DNA of 32,197 nucleotides from assembly GCF_005502885.1 (NCBI RefSeq), contig NZ_SCMR01000033.1, forward strand, positions 1-32,197, in the 5' to 3' direction. This document shows positions 1 to 7,995 of the stretch, piece by piece. Under the pieces are notes generated by a model that ran no database searches, had not been told where the DNA came from, and saw only the letters and a list, made by a program, of their open reading frames with translations. Source of the stretch: Microbacterium sp. 2FI. Lineage in GTDB: Bacteria > Actinomycetota > Actinomycetes > Actinomycetales > Microbacteriaceae. Made by a program: the position numbers and the translations under genes. Position 1 is the stretch's first letter; every line of letters begins with the position of its first letter.

Positions 1-5
1 GGTCC

Positions 6-19
6 GGGGGATATCCCCC
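6..19. repeat. 14-bp perfect palindrome at left edge
   Basis: GGGGGATATCCCCC reads the same on both strands. It lies about 37-50 bases before the predicted transcription start at 56, just upstream of where a -35 box would sit. It could be an operator or the end of a terminator stem of a gene left of the window; the sequence does not decide. Confidence 0.4.
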
Positions 20-43
20 GTGCGATGGGGCAGTTCCAGCACC

Positions 44-49
44 TATGCT
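44..49 (+). promoter_or_regulatory. -10 box, leaderless DUF4870 gene
   Basis: TATGCT fits TANNNT and ends exactly 7 bases before the GTG at 56, so a transcript would begin at the start codon. No SD is visible. This spacing recurs at many genes in the window. No clear -35 box. Confidence 0.55.
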
Positions 50-55
50 GACGGC

Positions 56-445
56 GTGACGAATCCTCCGCCTCCTCCGCCGCAGTCTCCGTACGGCGCT
101 GCCGCCCAGCCGCCCGCCCCCATGTCGCCGTCCGACGAGAAGCTGTGGTCGACGCTCGTCCACGTCGGCGGACTGTTCTTCAGCTTCCTGCCCGCCCTCA
201 TCGGCTACCTCGTCCTCAAGGATCGCGGTCCGTTCGTGCGCGCGCACACCGCAACGGCGCTGAACTTCCAGCTGACGCTGATCATCGCCTACATCGTCGG
301 GACGATCCTGACGTTCGTGATCATCGGCATCTTCATCCTCATCGCCGCGTACGTGCTCAACATCGTGTTCTGCATCATCGCCGCGGTGAAGGCGAACAAG
401 GGCGAGTGGTACGAGTACCCCCTCACGATCAAGTTCATCAGCTGA
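56..445 (+). CDS. DUF4870 domain membrane protein
   Basis: A 129-residue protein with a Pro-rich N-terminal tail of about 30 residues, followed by a membrane region typical of DUF4870/Tic20-like proteins: a first hydrophobic helix after the LWSTLVHVGG stretch, a polar loop with the family-typical VRAHTATALNFQ segment, then two long hydrophobic helices and a short cytosolic end (ANKGEWYEYPLTIKFI). The molecular role of the family is unknown. I chose the GTG at 56 rather than the in-frame GTG at 20 because a TATGCT box sits at the right distance for leaderless transcription and the extra residues are unlike the family. It is followed by a possible terminator stem, so it is probably monocistronic. 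Confidence 0.85.
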   Translation: MTNPPPPPPQSPYGAAAQPPAPMSPSDEKLWSTLVHVGGLFFSFLPALIGYLVLKDRGPFVRAHTATALNFQLTLIIAYIVGTILTFVIIGIFILIAAYVLNIVFCIIAAVKANKGEWYEYPLTIKFIS

Positions 446-463
446 CGCTTCTTCGACGGGTTC

Positions 464-494
464 GGCCGGGCTCCTCCCCAGGTGGTGCCCGGCC
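464..494 (+). terminator. Possible terminator stem
   Basis: GGCCGGGC (464-471) pairs perfectly with GCCCGGCC (487-494) around a 15-base loop, in the 86-base gap after the DUF4870 gene. There is no T-run, which is common in high-GC actinobacteria, so the call is tentative. Confidence 0.4.
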
Positions 495-519
495 GCTGTG
501 CGCGGTCCCCGCTGAGGCT

Positions 520-525
520 TAGGCT
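520..525 (+). promoter_or_regulatory. -10 box, leaderless SBP-VWA gene
   Basis: TAGGCT followed by six bases and the ATG at 532. Transcription would start at the initiation codon. No SD is present. Confidence 0.6.
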
Positions 526-531
526 TTCCCC

Positions 532-2409
532 ATGTCAGCCCGACCTCGGCGGGTCTCCGCCGCCTCGCCCATCGCAGGATCCCCACGGCGCCCTGTGCGA
601 CGCGCCGGTCGCGGCCTCGCTGCGGTGGGTGTGCTGCTCGTCTCGGCGATCGCCCTCTCGGGCTGCTTCGGAGGCGGTCCCGATGGCGGCGACTTCGGTG
701 ACGGCGACTTCGCCGACGACGGGTGCACGAACGTCGTGATCGCGACGTCGTCCGAGAAGGTCAACATGCTCGACGCGCTCGCCGACGCCTTCAAGGAGTC
801 GCCCGAGCACGAGGGTCTCGACGAGTGCGCGACCGTGCGGCCGATCAACGTCTCGTCGGGCGAGGCGACCCGCATCCTCACCGCCGGCGGCGACTGGCCC
901 GACGAGAACCCGCGCCGCTGGCCTTCGATGTGGTCTCCGGCCTCGACTGTGTGGACCGAGCGCGTCGCCGCTGCGGCATCCCCCTCGCTCGTGGGCGAAC
1001 CCGCCTCGTTCACCCGCACTCCCGTCGTCTTCGGGGTGCCCGAGACGATGGCCAAGGCCCTCGGCTGGCCCGACGCCGAGATCGGCATCACCGACTTCGA
1101 GGCGCTGTGCCAAGACCCCGAGGGCTGGGGGAGCGTCGGCAAAGACCTGTGGGGCTCGTTCAAGATCTCCAAGACCAACCCCAACACCTCGACCACCGGG
1201 CTCTCGGCGATCCTGATGCAGTCGTACGAGGCCGCCGGCAAGACCGAGGGCTTGACCGCCGCAGACGTCGCCGCCGCCGAAGAGTTCTCGCGCGTGTTCG
1301 AGGAGTGCGTCATCCACTACGGCGACACCACCGGCAAGGTGCTGACGACGCTGTACGACGAGACGCAGAACGGCGCCGGTGGATCGGGCTACGTCTCGGC
1401 CGTCGCGCTGGAGGAGACCTCGCTCCTGAACTACAACCAGGGCAACCCCGACTCGCACACGGTCCAGCCGGGCGAGACGCTCACCCCGCCGAAGGAGAAG
1501 CTCGTCGCGGTGTATCCGTCGGGCGGTTCGATGTGGTCGGACAACCCCGTCACGGTGCTCGGCGCCGACTGGGTGACCGACGTGCAGGCCGAGGCCGGTG
1601 CGGCCTTCGCGGCGTTCCTGCAGACCGAGGCTGCGCAGCAGATCCTTCCCGAGTACGGGTTCCGCCCGCTCGACGAATCCGTCGCCCTCGGCGAGCTGTT
1701 CACCGCCGCGTACGGCGTCGATCCGGCGAAGCCCGCGGTGACCCTCCCCAAGCCCGAGGTCGACGTCGTGTCGGCGGCGATCGACCAGTGGACGCAGATC
1801 CGCAAGCCCTCGTCGGTGCTCGAGGTGATCGACATCTCGGGCTCGATGGACGAGCCGATCGGCGACGGCCGGTCCAAGCTCGACGGCGCGATCGAGGGCG
1901 CGCAGGCGACACTCGGCCACTTCCGCTCGAGCGACGAGGTGGGCGTGTGGGCATTCACCACCGGGGTGAGTTCGACCGCCGGCGAGAACCTCGTGGTGCT
2001 GCGCGACGTCACGCCGCTGGCGTCGGACCGCGAGAGCCTCGACACCGCGCTCGACGACCTGCGCTTCGCCCAGCGCGAGGGCACGCCCCTGTACGACGCG
2101 GTCGCCGCCGCGTACGACGAGATGACGGCGCGCGCCGAGCCCGGGCGTATCAACGCCATCGTGCTGCTCTCGGACGGCCAGGACACCGACTCGGCGATCT
2201 CGCTCGACTCGCTCGTCGCCAAGATCGGGCGGGCATCGCGCGAGGGCGGCGACGATGCTCCGGTGCGCATCTTCCCGATCGCCTACGGCGAGGGCGCCGA
2301 CACCGGCGCTCTGGCCCGGATCGCCGAAGCCACCGGCGGCCAGTGGTTCGACGCGTCCGACGCGGCGAAGATCGACCTCGTGTTCGCCTCGGTCATCAAC
2401 AACTTCTGA
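532..2409 (+). CDS. Substrate-binding and VWA domain lipoprotein
   Basis: A 625-residue exported lipoprotein. Residues 1-45 form a long basic n-region, a hydrophobic helix and a lipobox ALSGC with C45 as the lipid-modified residue, followed by a Gly/Asp-rich spacer. Residues about 65-400 look like an extracellular solute-binding domain (the SxGEATRxL, WSPAS, FTRTPVVFGVPE and SKTNPN-type segments recur in actinobacterial SBP-VWA fusions). Residues about 428-625 are a von Willebrand A domain with the MIDAS motif D434-I-S436-G-S438. Such fusions occur in actinobacteria but their ligand is unknown. No permease or ATPase lies nearby, so a normal ABC importer role is unlikely. The next gene starts 10 bases after the stop and is probably a partner. 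Confidence 0.85.
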   Translation: MSARPRRVSAASPIAGSPRRPVRRAGRGLAAVGVLLVSAIALSGCFGGGPDGGDFGDGDFADDGCTNVVIATSSEKVNMLDALADAFKESPEHEGLDECATVRPINVSSGEATRILTAGGDWPDENPRRWPSMWSPASTVWTERVAAAASPSLVGEPASFTRTPVVFGVPETMAKALGWPDAEIGITDFEALCQDPEGWGSVGKDLWGSFKISKTNPNTSTTGLSAILMQSYEAAGKTEGLTAADVAAAEEFSRVFEECVIHYGDTTGKVLTTLYDETQNGAGGSGYVSAVALEETSLLNYNQGNPDSHTVQPGETLTPPKEKLVAVYPSGGSMWSDNPVTVLGADWVTDVQAEAGAAFAAFLQTEAAQQILPEYGFRPLDESVALGELFTAAYGVDPAKPAVTLPKPEVDVVSAAIDQWTQIRKPSSVLEVIDISGSMDEPIGDGRSKLDGAIEGAQATLGHFRSSDEVGVWAFTTGVSSTAGENLVVLRDVTPLASDRESLDTALDDLRFAQREGTPLYDAVAAAYDEMTARAEPGRINAIVLLSDGQDTDSAISLDSLVAKIGRASREGGDDAPVRIFPIAYGEGADTGALARIAEATGGQWFDASDAAKIDLVFASVINNF

Positions 2410-2419
2410 GCGCGGGAAC

Positions 2420-3451
2420 ATGCAGCGCTCAGCCGACCCCGCCGGATACGTCGACGAGGCGACCGCCGCACTCGCCGGCGGCAACGTCTTCGTCTCGCGC
2501 GAGGTGAGCGGATCCTCGGCGCTCGCCGACACGCTCGCCGAGCAGATCGGCGATGCCTCGATCGGTGTCGCAGTTTTCTCCGACAACGCCGCACTCGAGG
2601 CGTCCGGCCCCGACATCGTCGCCGAGATCGCGACGCAGACCGGCTTCGACACCATCATCGTCGCGGTCGGCGACGACCTCTCCGCCGGATCGAATGTGCT
2701 CGAGCGCGGCGAGGCCATGCGCATCGCCAACGAGTCCGAAGATGCCGGCTCGGTCGAGGCCGCGCTCGTCGAGACCGTTCAGGGCGTCATCGCGGCATCC
2801 GATTCCGTCCCCGGCCCCGCCCCCGACGCCGGCGTCGACGGCGGGGCGATCGTCGGCGTGGCGCTCGCCGTCGCTGCGGTGCTCGCGGCCGGCGGCGTCG
2901 TGTTCGGCGTCGTGCGGTCGCGTCGGCGCAAGGCCGCCACGAACGGATCCGCGCCCGAGGGCGTGCGGCAGCAGGTGCAGAAGCTGCGTTCGCTCGCGAT
3001 CGAATACGGCGCCGTCGGGGCCGCCGGCAACGAGACCGCGATGCAGGTCGCGTGGGACGTCGACAAGATCGCGGCGAACACCACCGAGCTGTTCGACCGG
3101 CTCGGCCGCAAGGGCGGCGACGAGGCGCAGCTCGGCATCGCCGAGGTCGAGTACGGCGACACGCTCCGCAAGGTCACCGCGGCGCTCGATCGCGACTACC
3201 TGCTCGACATCCTGAAGCACCCCGACCTCTGGGACGACCCCGCCGAGCGGGTGCTCGAGGTGCGCACTGCCGTCACCGCGTTCTCGACCGAGCTCGTCGA
3301 GAACATCAAGCAGGTCAACGCCCGGCGAGGCCTGCACTTCCAGGTGTCGCTCGACGGCCTCATCGGCCGCCGCAAAGAGCTGCAGGAGTGGGACCGCGAG
3401 TTCGGCCGCGCCGCCGGCGACGACGCCGGGCCCGCGGCTCGCGGCGGATAG
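2420..3451 (+). CDS. Single-pass membrane protein, partner of SBP-VWA
   Basis: A 343-residue protein without a recognisable signal peptide. Residues about 1-135 form an alpha/beta domain loosely like the Rv1476/TPM type of extracytoplasmic domain (alternating strands such as IGVAVFSD and TIIVAVGDD). Residues about 145-175 hold an Ala/Gly/Val-rich membrane helix followed by RSRRRK, a stop-transfer charge cluster that puts the C-terminus in the cytoplasm. Residues about 185-343 are predicted mostly helical and highly charged, without a motif I recognise; a XpaC/TelA-like role is only a guess. It starts 10 bases after the VWA lipoprotein gene, so co-transcription is likely and the two may form an envelope complex across the membrane. 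Confidence 0.75.
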   Translation: MQRSADPAGYVDEATAALAGGNVFVSREVSGSSALADTLAEQIGDASIGVAVFSDNAALEASGPDIVAEIATQTGFDTIIVAVGDDLSAGSNVLERGEAMRIANESEDAGSVEAALVETVQGVIAASDSVPGPAPDAGVDGGAIVGVALAVAAVLAAGGVVFGVVRSRRRKAATNGSAPEGVRQQVQKLRSLAIEYGAVGAAGNETAMQVAWDVDKIAANTTELFDRLGRKGGDEAQLGIAEVEYGDTLRKVTAALDRDYLLDILKHPDLWDDPAERVLEVRTAVTAFSTELVENIKQVNARRGLHFQVSLDGLIGRRKELQEWDREFGRAAGDDAGPAARGG

Positions 3452-3454
3452 AAT
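3449..3454 (+). promoter_or_regulatory. -10 box of glyS
   Basis: TAGAAT lies at the very end of the preceding gene and predicts a start at A3461, giving a 61-base leader for glyS. This is the best -10 match in the window. Confidence 0.6.
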
Positions 3455-3457
3455 CGA

Positions 3458-3482
3458 CGGATGCCGCCGCTCGCGGCATCCG
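3458..3482 (+). promoter_or_regulatory. Hairpin at the start of the glyS leader
   Basis: CGGATGCCGC and GCGGCATCCG pair over 10 bp around the loop CGCTC. The stem overlaps the predicted transcription start (3461), so the mRNA would begin within it. It could stabilise the mRNA 5' end, act in regulation, or end transcription arriving from upstream. Confidence 0.45.
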
Positions 3483-3521
3483 CGATTCTCGCACTCCCCT
3501 CACCCGACCATTGGAGCCACC

Positions 3522-4907
3522 GTGGCCGAGCAGTCCCGCCTCGACAAAGTCATCGCCCTCGCCCGCCACCGCGGGTTCGTCTTCCAGGCGGGCGAGATCT
3601 ACGGCGGATCCCGCTCGGCGTGGGACTACGGCCCGCTCGGCACCGAGCTCAAGGAGAACATCCGCCGCCAGTGGTGGCAGACGTTCGTGCGCGGCCGCGG
3701 CGATATGGTCGGCCTCGACTCCTCGATCATCCTGCCCAAGCGCGTGTGGGAGGCCTCGGGCCACGTCGCGACCTTCACCGACCCGCTGGTGGAGTGCCTG
3801 CAGTGCCACAAGCGCTTCCGCGCCGACAACCTCGTCGAGGACTTCGAGGCGCGCAAGGGGCGCACTGCCGAGAACGGCCTCGCCGACATCCCGTGCCCGA
3901 ACTGCGGCACGAAGGGCCAGTACACCGAGCCGAAGGCGTTCTCGGGTCTCGTGAAGACCTATCTCGGCGTCGTCGACGACGAGTCGGGCCTGCACTTCCT
4001 CCGCCCCGAGACGGCGCAGGGCATCTTCGTGAACTTCTCGAACGTGCTCACCGCGTCGCGCAAGAAGCCGCCGTTCGGCATCGGCCAGGTCGGCAAGGCG
4101 TTCCGCAACGAGATCACGCCCGGAAACTTCATCTTCCGCACGCGCGAGTTCGAGCAGATGGAGATCGAGTTCTTCACGCCCCCGGCCGAGGCCGGCGAAT
4201 GGTTCGACCACTGGGTCGAGGCGTGCTGGAACTGGTTCATCGACCTCGGCGTCGACCCCGCCAACATGCGGCGCTTCGACGTGCCCGCAGATGACCGCGC
4301 CCACTACTCGGCCGGCACGATCGACGTCGAGTACCGCTTCGGCTTCCCGGGCAAGGAGTGGGGCGAGCTCATGGGCATCGCCAACCGCACCGACTACGAC
4401 CTCTCGAGCCACACCGAGGCCTCGGGCCAGAGTCTCACCTACTTCGACCAGGCCTCGGGCGAAAAGTACATCCCGTACGTGATCGAGCCCTCGTTCGGCC
4501 TTACGCGAGCCATGATGGCGTTCCTCGTCGACGCGTATCGCGAGGAGTCGGTGCCCAACGCCAAGGGCGGCACCGACACCCGCACCGTGCTTGCGCTGGA
4601 CCCGCGCCTCGCACCCGTGAAGGCCGCGATCCTGCCGCTGTCGCGCAACGAGCAGCTCTCGCCGATCGCGCGCGAGGTGGCCGAAGACCTGCGCGGCGAG
4701 TGGAACATCGACTTCGACGACGCCGGCGCCATCGGCCGTCGCTACCGCCGCCAGGACGAGATCGGAACGCCGTACTGCGTCACGGTCGACTTCGACTCGC
4801 TCGAGGACCGGGCCGTCACCGTTCGCGACCGCGACACGATGAACCAGGAGCGCGTGCCCCTCGGGGGCCTGCACGCCTATCTCGCGGAGCGACTGCAGGG
4901 GGCCTGA
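3522..4907 (+). CDS. glyS: Glycyl-tRNA synthetase, alpha2 class II
   Basis: Charges tRNA-Gly with glycine using ATP in the cytoplasm; essential for translation. The 461 residues match the homodimeric bacterial/eukaryal-type enzyme. Visible are the N-terminal SRSAWDYGPLG segment (about 30-40), a zinc-ribbon-like insertion with C92/C95 and C125/C128, class II motif 2 around FRNEITP (194-200) and FRTREFEQME, motif 3 GLTRAMMAFLVDAY, and a C-terminal anticodon-binding domain (about 360-455, LDPRLAPVKAAILPL onwards). The GTG at 3522 is preceded by TTGGAG at good SD spacing. An ATG at 3461, exactly at the predicted transcription start, opens a different frame and is not the gene. Transcribed from its own promoter with a 61-base structured leader. 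Confidence 0.97.
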   Translation: MAEQSRLDKVIALARHRGFVFQAGEIYGGSRSAWDYGPLGTELKENIRRQWWQTFVRGRGDMVGLDSSIILPKRVWEASGHVATFTDPLVECLQCHKRFRADNLVEDFEARKGRTAENGLADIPCPNCGTKGQYTEPKAFSGLVKTYLGVVDDESGLHFLRPETAQGIFVNFSNVLTASRKKPPFGIGQVGKAFRNEITPGNFIFRTREFEQMEIEFFTPPAEAGEWFDHWVEACWNWFIDLGVDPANMRRFDVPADDRAHYSAGTIDVEYRFGFPGKEWGELMGIANRTDYDLSSHTEASGQSLTYFDQASGEKYIPYVIEPSFGLTRAMMAFLVDAYREESVPNAKGGTDTRTVLALDPRLAPVKAAILPLSRNEQLSPIAREVAEDLRGEWNIDFDDAGAIGRRYRRQDEIGTPYCVTVDFDSLEDRAVTVRDRDTMNQERVPLGGLHAYLAERLQGA

Positions 4908-4922
4908 GCGGCGGCGGAATCG

Positions 4923-5345
4923 TCAGCCGGTGATGGTGTACGTCGCCGTGCCGGTCTCGCCGGCGACGACGCGCCGGTAGTCCTCGGCGATCATCGTGCG
5001 CAGCACCTCGGTGTCGACCGCCTCGAGATCCTTGATGTACAGGCATCCCGCGCCGGTGTCGTGGGGGCCGAGCTGCGCGAGCGCGCCCGCGTGCGCCCCG
5101 GTGTCGAGCAGGTAGACCGTCGTCGCCTGCCGGCGCGGGGCGAACGCGGCGATCGGGACGTCGCCCTCCGTGCCGGTGGGATAGCGGTAGTGGCACGAGC
5201 CGAAGCCGATGATCGTGCCCCAGAGCTCGGGCTCGCGTCCCGTGATCTCGCGCATCAGGGCAACGACGGTCTCGGCATCCCGCCGGCGCTTGGCCGGCGC
5301 GACGCCCGCGATGAAGGCGGCCACGCTGCCGCCGGTCTTCTGCAT
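4923..5345 (-). CDS. DUF1801 domain protein
   Basis: A 140-residue cytoplasmic protein with the DUF1801 (YdhG-like) signature: an N-terminal helix pair with KRRRDAETVVALMREITG, the core WGTIIGFGSCHYRYPTG, and the FAPRRQATTVYLL strand region. The family fold is known (some relatives are called iron-chaperone-like), but its biochemical role is not settled. The ATG at 5345 overlaps the stop of the upstream HhH-GPD gene by one base (TGATG), so the two are translationally coupled and probably act in one process. It converges with glyS with a gap of only 15 bases and no obvious terminator. Confidence 0.85.
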   Translation of the reverse strand: MQKTGGSVAAFIAGVAPAKRRRDAETVVALMREITGREPELWGTIIGFGSCHYRYPTGTEGDVPIAAFAPRRQATTVYLLDTGAHAGALAQLGPHDTGAGCLYIKDLEAVDTEVLRTMIAEDYRRVVAGETGTATYTITG

Positions 5346-5926
5346 CAGACGCCCCCGCCGCCGGACTTGGCGGCGAGTTTGGTCGCGCGCTTGTGCTCGC
5401 GCACCTTTGCGAGCGACTCGGGCGAGACGATGTCGGCGACCGAGCGGAACGACCCCTCGTCGCCGTACGATCCCGCGGCCTCGCGCCAGCCGTCGCCGGT
5501 GAAGCCGTACTGCTTGCCGAGGAGCGCCAGGAAGATCTTCGCCTTCTGCTCGCCGAAGCCGGGAAGCGCCTTCAGGCGCTTCAGCACCGTTGGGCCGTCG
5601 GGTGAGCCTTCGGTCCAGATCGCGGCGGCATCCCCGCCCCATGTCTCCTCGACCTCGCCGCACAGCGCCTGCACGCGCGCGGCCATCGATCCCGGATACC
5701 GGTGCACCGCGGGCGTGGTCTTGAACAGCTCGGCGAACGCGTCGGGGTCGAAGGCCGCGAGGGCCGCGGGATCCAGGCTGCCCGCGCGCTCGGAGATCTT
5801 GAGGGGACCCGCGAACGCCGTCTCCATCGCGACCTGCTGGTCGAGCAGCATCCCGATGAGAAGGGCGAGCGGGTCGTCGGTGAGCAGGCGATCGGCGGCG
5901 GCGTCGCCCGTGATGTGGAGCGTCAT
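5345..5926 (-). CDS. HhH-GPD family DNA glycosylase-like protein
   Basis: A 193-residue protein of the HhH-GPD base-excision superfamily, short actinobacterial subfamily. It shows the DPLALLIGMLLDQQVAMETAFAGP start typical of these proteins and a helix-hairpin-helix near residues 120-145 (LKALPGFGEQKAKIFLALLGK). The motif that carries the catalytic Asp in Nth/MutY-type enzymes is not obvious, so glycosylase activity is not assured; a DNA-binding or repair-associated role is the safest statement. The ATG at 5926 has GAGACT seven bases upstream, suggesting a leaderless transcript. It diverges from the HemG-type gene across a 68-base gap and is coupled to the downstream DUF1801 gene. Confidence 0.85.
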   Translation of the reverse strand: MTLHITGDAAADRLLTDDPLALLIGMLLDQQVAMETAFAGPLKISERAGSLDPAALAAFDPDAFAELFKTTPAVHRYPGSMAARVQALCGEVEETWGGDAAAIWTEGSPDGPTVLKRLKALPGFGEQKAKIFLALLGKQYGFTGDGWREAAGSYGDEGSFRSVADIVSPESLAKVREHKRATKLAAKSGGGGV

Positions 5927-5933
5927 GCCGCCC

Positions 5934-5939
5934 AGTCTC
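5934..5939 (-). promoter_or_regulatory. -10 box, HhH-GPD gene
   Basis: On the minus strand GAGACT, then seven bases, then the ATG at 5926. It matches the window-wide NAGNCT pattern although the first T is missing. Confidence 0.4.
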
Positions 5940-5981
5940 GCACTCGCGACGATCGAGGCGCTGGGGGAGACCCGTCGGTGC

Positions 5982-5987
5982 GAGGAT
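5982..5987 (+). promoter_or_regulatory. -10 box, hemG/cgoX
   Basis: GAGGAT, then seven bases, then GTG at 5995. It supports GTG 5995 over ATG 5986, which would overlap the box. Confidence 0.4.
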
Positions 5988-5994
5988 GGAACGC

Positions 5995-7503
5995 GTGACC
6001 GACGCTCCCGCGCCCTTCGAAAGCCTCGTCGCGAATGCGCACGACACGCACGTCGTCGTGATCGGCGGCGGTATCGCGGGGCTCGTCGCGGCCCTCGAAT
6101 GCGCAAAGGTCGGGATGCCGGTGACGCTCCTCGAGGCGGCGGACGAACTCGGCGGCACGATCGCGTCGGCTGAGATCGAAGGCGTGCCGGTCGACCTCGG
6201 CACCACCTGCTGGTCGGCGCGAGGCGCCGCTGTCGAGGCGCTTGTGGAGGAGCTCGGCCTCGGCGACCGCGTGGTGGAGCCCCTCACCGAGCAGACCTGG
6301 ATCGCGGGCTTGCCCAAGGGCGCGGCCGCTCCGGTTCCCGCGGACTCGCTGCTCGGCATCCCCGCCAATCCGTGGGACGAGTCGGTCCGGCGCATCATCG
6401 GCGGCCGTGCGGTGTGGCGCGCGTACGTCGACCGCCTGCGACCGCCCCTCACGATCGGCGCCGAGCGCAACCTCGGAAAACTGGTGCGCGCCCGCATGGG
6501 CGACGCCGTGGTCGACGATCTCGTCGCGCCGCTGACCGTCGGTCGCTTCGCGCTGACCCCTGACGAGGTCGATGTCGCCGTCGCCGCTCCCGGACTCAAT
6601 TCGGCGCTCACGCGTGCAGGCTCGCTCGGCGGCGCCGTCGCCGACCTGCTCGTCGATCGCGCCGACGGCCCCTCGGTGCGCTCACTCGAGAGCGGGATGC
6701 CGCAGCTCGTCGCAGCGCTGAGCGCCAAGCTGACCGACCTCGGCGCCCGGGTCGTGACCGGTGCGCCGGTCGCCTCGCTCGTGCGCGCCGACGAGCGCTG
6801 GCACATCGAGCGGGAGTCGGGGACGGATGCCGCTCCCGGCCGTGCCGGCGACGCCGATGACCCGATCACCGTGGACCCGGCTGACATCGTCGTCGTCGCG
6901 ACGGGGCTGCGCGAGGCGCTGCGTTTGTTGGCGCCGTTCGTCGACGATGCGCTCGCGGGCACAGCCGTGCCGCGATCCGTCACGCTCCGCGACGTCGTCA
7001 CGCTGGTCGTGGATGCCCCGGCGCTCGACGCCGCGCCGCGCGGCGCCGAGGTCTACGCCGTACCCGGAAGTCATCGCGCCTCGGGCGTGGTGCACCAGAC
7101 CGCTCGGTGGGGGTGGCTCGCCGCCGCGGCCGGCCCGGGGCGCCACGTGCTCAGCGTCGCGTTCGACGGACCGGCAGCTGCGCACCCCACGACGGGTCTT
7201 CCAGACGCCGAGATCGCCGAGCTCGCACGGACCGAGGCGGCTGCCCTCCTCGGAGTGCCGCTCGAGCCCGCGAGCGTGCGAGGCGCCCGACGCCGGGCCT
7301 TCGAGCTCGCCCCGCCCGTCTCGGCGCTCGGCCACGGGGCCGTCGCCGAGAGTGTGCGCGCGGCGATCGCGGCGCAGCCGGGTCTCGCCGCCGTCGGCGC
7401 GTGGATGGCGGGCAGCGGGCTCGCGCGGGTCACCGCAGATGCCGTGGACCAGGCCGACCGGGCGCGGCGAAGCGCGCTGTGGGGTGGATCCGCGCGCACG
7501 TGA
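5995..7503 (+). CDS. hemG: Protoporphyrinogen/coproporphyrinogen oxidase, HemY/CgoX type
   Basis: An FAD enzyme that removes six electrons from a porphyrinogen late in haem synthesis; in actinobacteria this family normally acts on coproporphyrinogen III (CgoX) at the membrane face. The 502 residues show an N-terminal dinucleotide fold VVIGGGIAGL (21-30) with the ribose-binding Glu in LLEA (about 47), the following ELGGTI, and the C-terminal FAD-closing segment GAWMAGSGLARVTADAV typical of amine-oxidase-type flavoproteins. It stands alone: hemE, hemH and hemQ are not adjacent, although hemD lies 1.4 kb downstream. An ATG at 5986 could add three residues. The protoporphyrinogen versus coproporphyrinogen assignment cannot be settled from sequence alone; cgoX would be the modern name. 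Confidence 0.88.
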   Translation: MTDAPAPFESLVANAHDTHVVVIGGGIAGLVAALECAKVGMPVTLLEAADELGGTIASAEIEGVPVDLGTTCWSARGAAVEALVEELGLGDRVVEPLTEQTWIAGLPKGAAAPVPADSLLGIPANPWDESVRRIIGGRAVWRAYVDRLRPPLTIGAERNLGKLVRARMGDAVVDDLVAPLTVGRFALTPDEVDVAVAAPGLNSALTRAGSLGGAVADLLVDRADGPSVRSLESGMPQLVAALSAKLTDLGARVVTGAPVASLVRADERWHIERESGTDAAPGRAGDADDPITVDPADIVVVATGLREALRLLAPFVDDALAGTAVPRSVTLRDVVTLVVDAPALDAAPRGAEVYAVPGSHRASGVVHQTARWGWLAAAAGPGRHVLSVAFDGPAAAHPTTGLPDAEIAELARTEAAALLGVPLEPASVRGARRRAFELAPPVSALGHGAVAESVRAAIAAQPGLAAVGAWMAGSGLARVTADAVDQADRARRSALWGGSART

Positions 7504-7556
7504 GCCTGCTCCGAGCCGACTTGTCAAGGGCGGATGCCGGAATCGGCATACAGGGC

Positions 7557-7562
7557 TACCCT
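7557..7562 (+). promoter_or_regulatory. -10 box of the envelope cassette
   Basis: TACCCT predicts a start near 7569, giving a leader of about 36 bases that holds GAGGAG (7594-7599) before the ATG at 7605. A small inverted repeat (ATGCCG/CGGCAT, 7534-7549) lies just upstream. Confidence 0.4.
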
Positions 7563-7604
7563 GGTGAGGATCAGCAGGCGCACCACCGAGCGTGAGGAGA
7601 CCCC

Positions 7605-7994
7605 ATGAGGGGCAAAGCAGGACTCGTCGTAGGACTCGCGATCGGCTACGTCCTCGGTACGCGGGCAGGCCGCGAGCGGTACGAGCAGATCAAGGAGCAG
7701 TGGCTGAAGGTCTGGCACCTGGAGCCGGTGCAGGAGCAGGTCGGCAAGGTCAAGGACTTCGCGAAGTCCACCGCCATGGCGCTCCCGAGCACCCTGTGGG
7801 ACTCGGCCGTCAAGGTCACCCAGGCCGCTTCGTCGAAGGGCACGGCCGGGCAGAAGCTCGACGCCGCGCTCAAGGTGAGCAAGGACTCGGCCGACGACAT
7901 CGGCGCCGCAGCGAAGACCTCGGCCAAGGCGGCGCGGGATGCCGCGGAAGAAGCCGTCGACGACATCTCGAAGACCCTCCGCGACGGGGCCTGA
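7605..7994 (+). CDS. YtxH-like membrane-anchored protein
   Basis: A 129-residue protein. Residues 1-20 form a short Gly/Val-rich membrane helix (GLVVGLAIGYVLGTRAGRERYEQI), the start seen in actinobacterial YtxH-like proteins. The rest is an amphipathic helix rich in Lys, Ala and Asp. Its function is unknown; general stress or envelope association is known for the family. The ATG has a clear SD (GAGGAG, 7594-7599). It is the first gene of a tight three-gene set; the next gene starts one base after its stop. Confidence 0.8.
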   Translation: MRGKAGLVVGLAIGYVLGTRAGRERYEQIKEQWLKVWHLEPVQEQVGKVKDFAKSTAMALPSTLWDSAVKVTQAASSKGTAGQKLDAALKVSKDSADDIGAAAKTSAKAARDAAEEAVDDISKTLRDGA

Positions 7995-7995
7995 C

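Noticed and set aside
3461..4294. ATG exactly at the predicted transcription start, opening a 277-residue frame
   Set aside because: It is out of frame with glyS, Arg/Pro-rich and without family motifs; glyS has its own SD and start at 3522.
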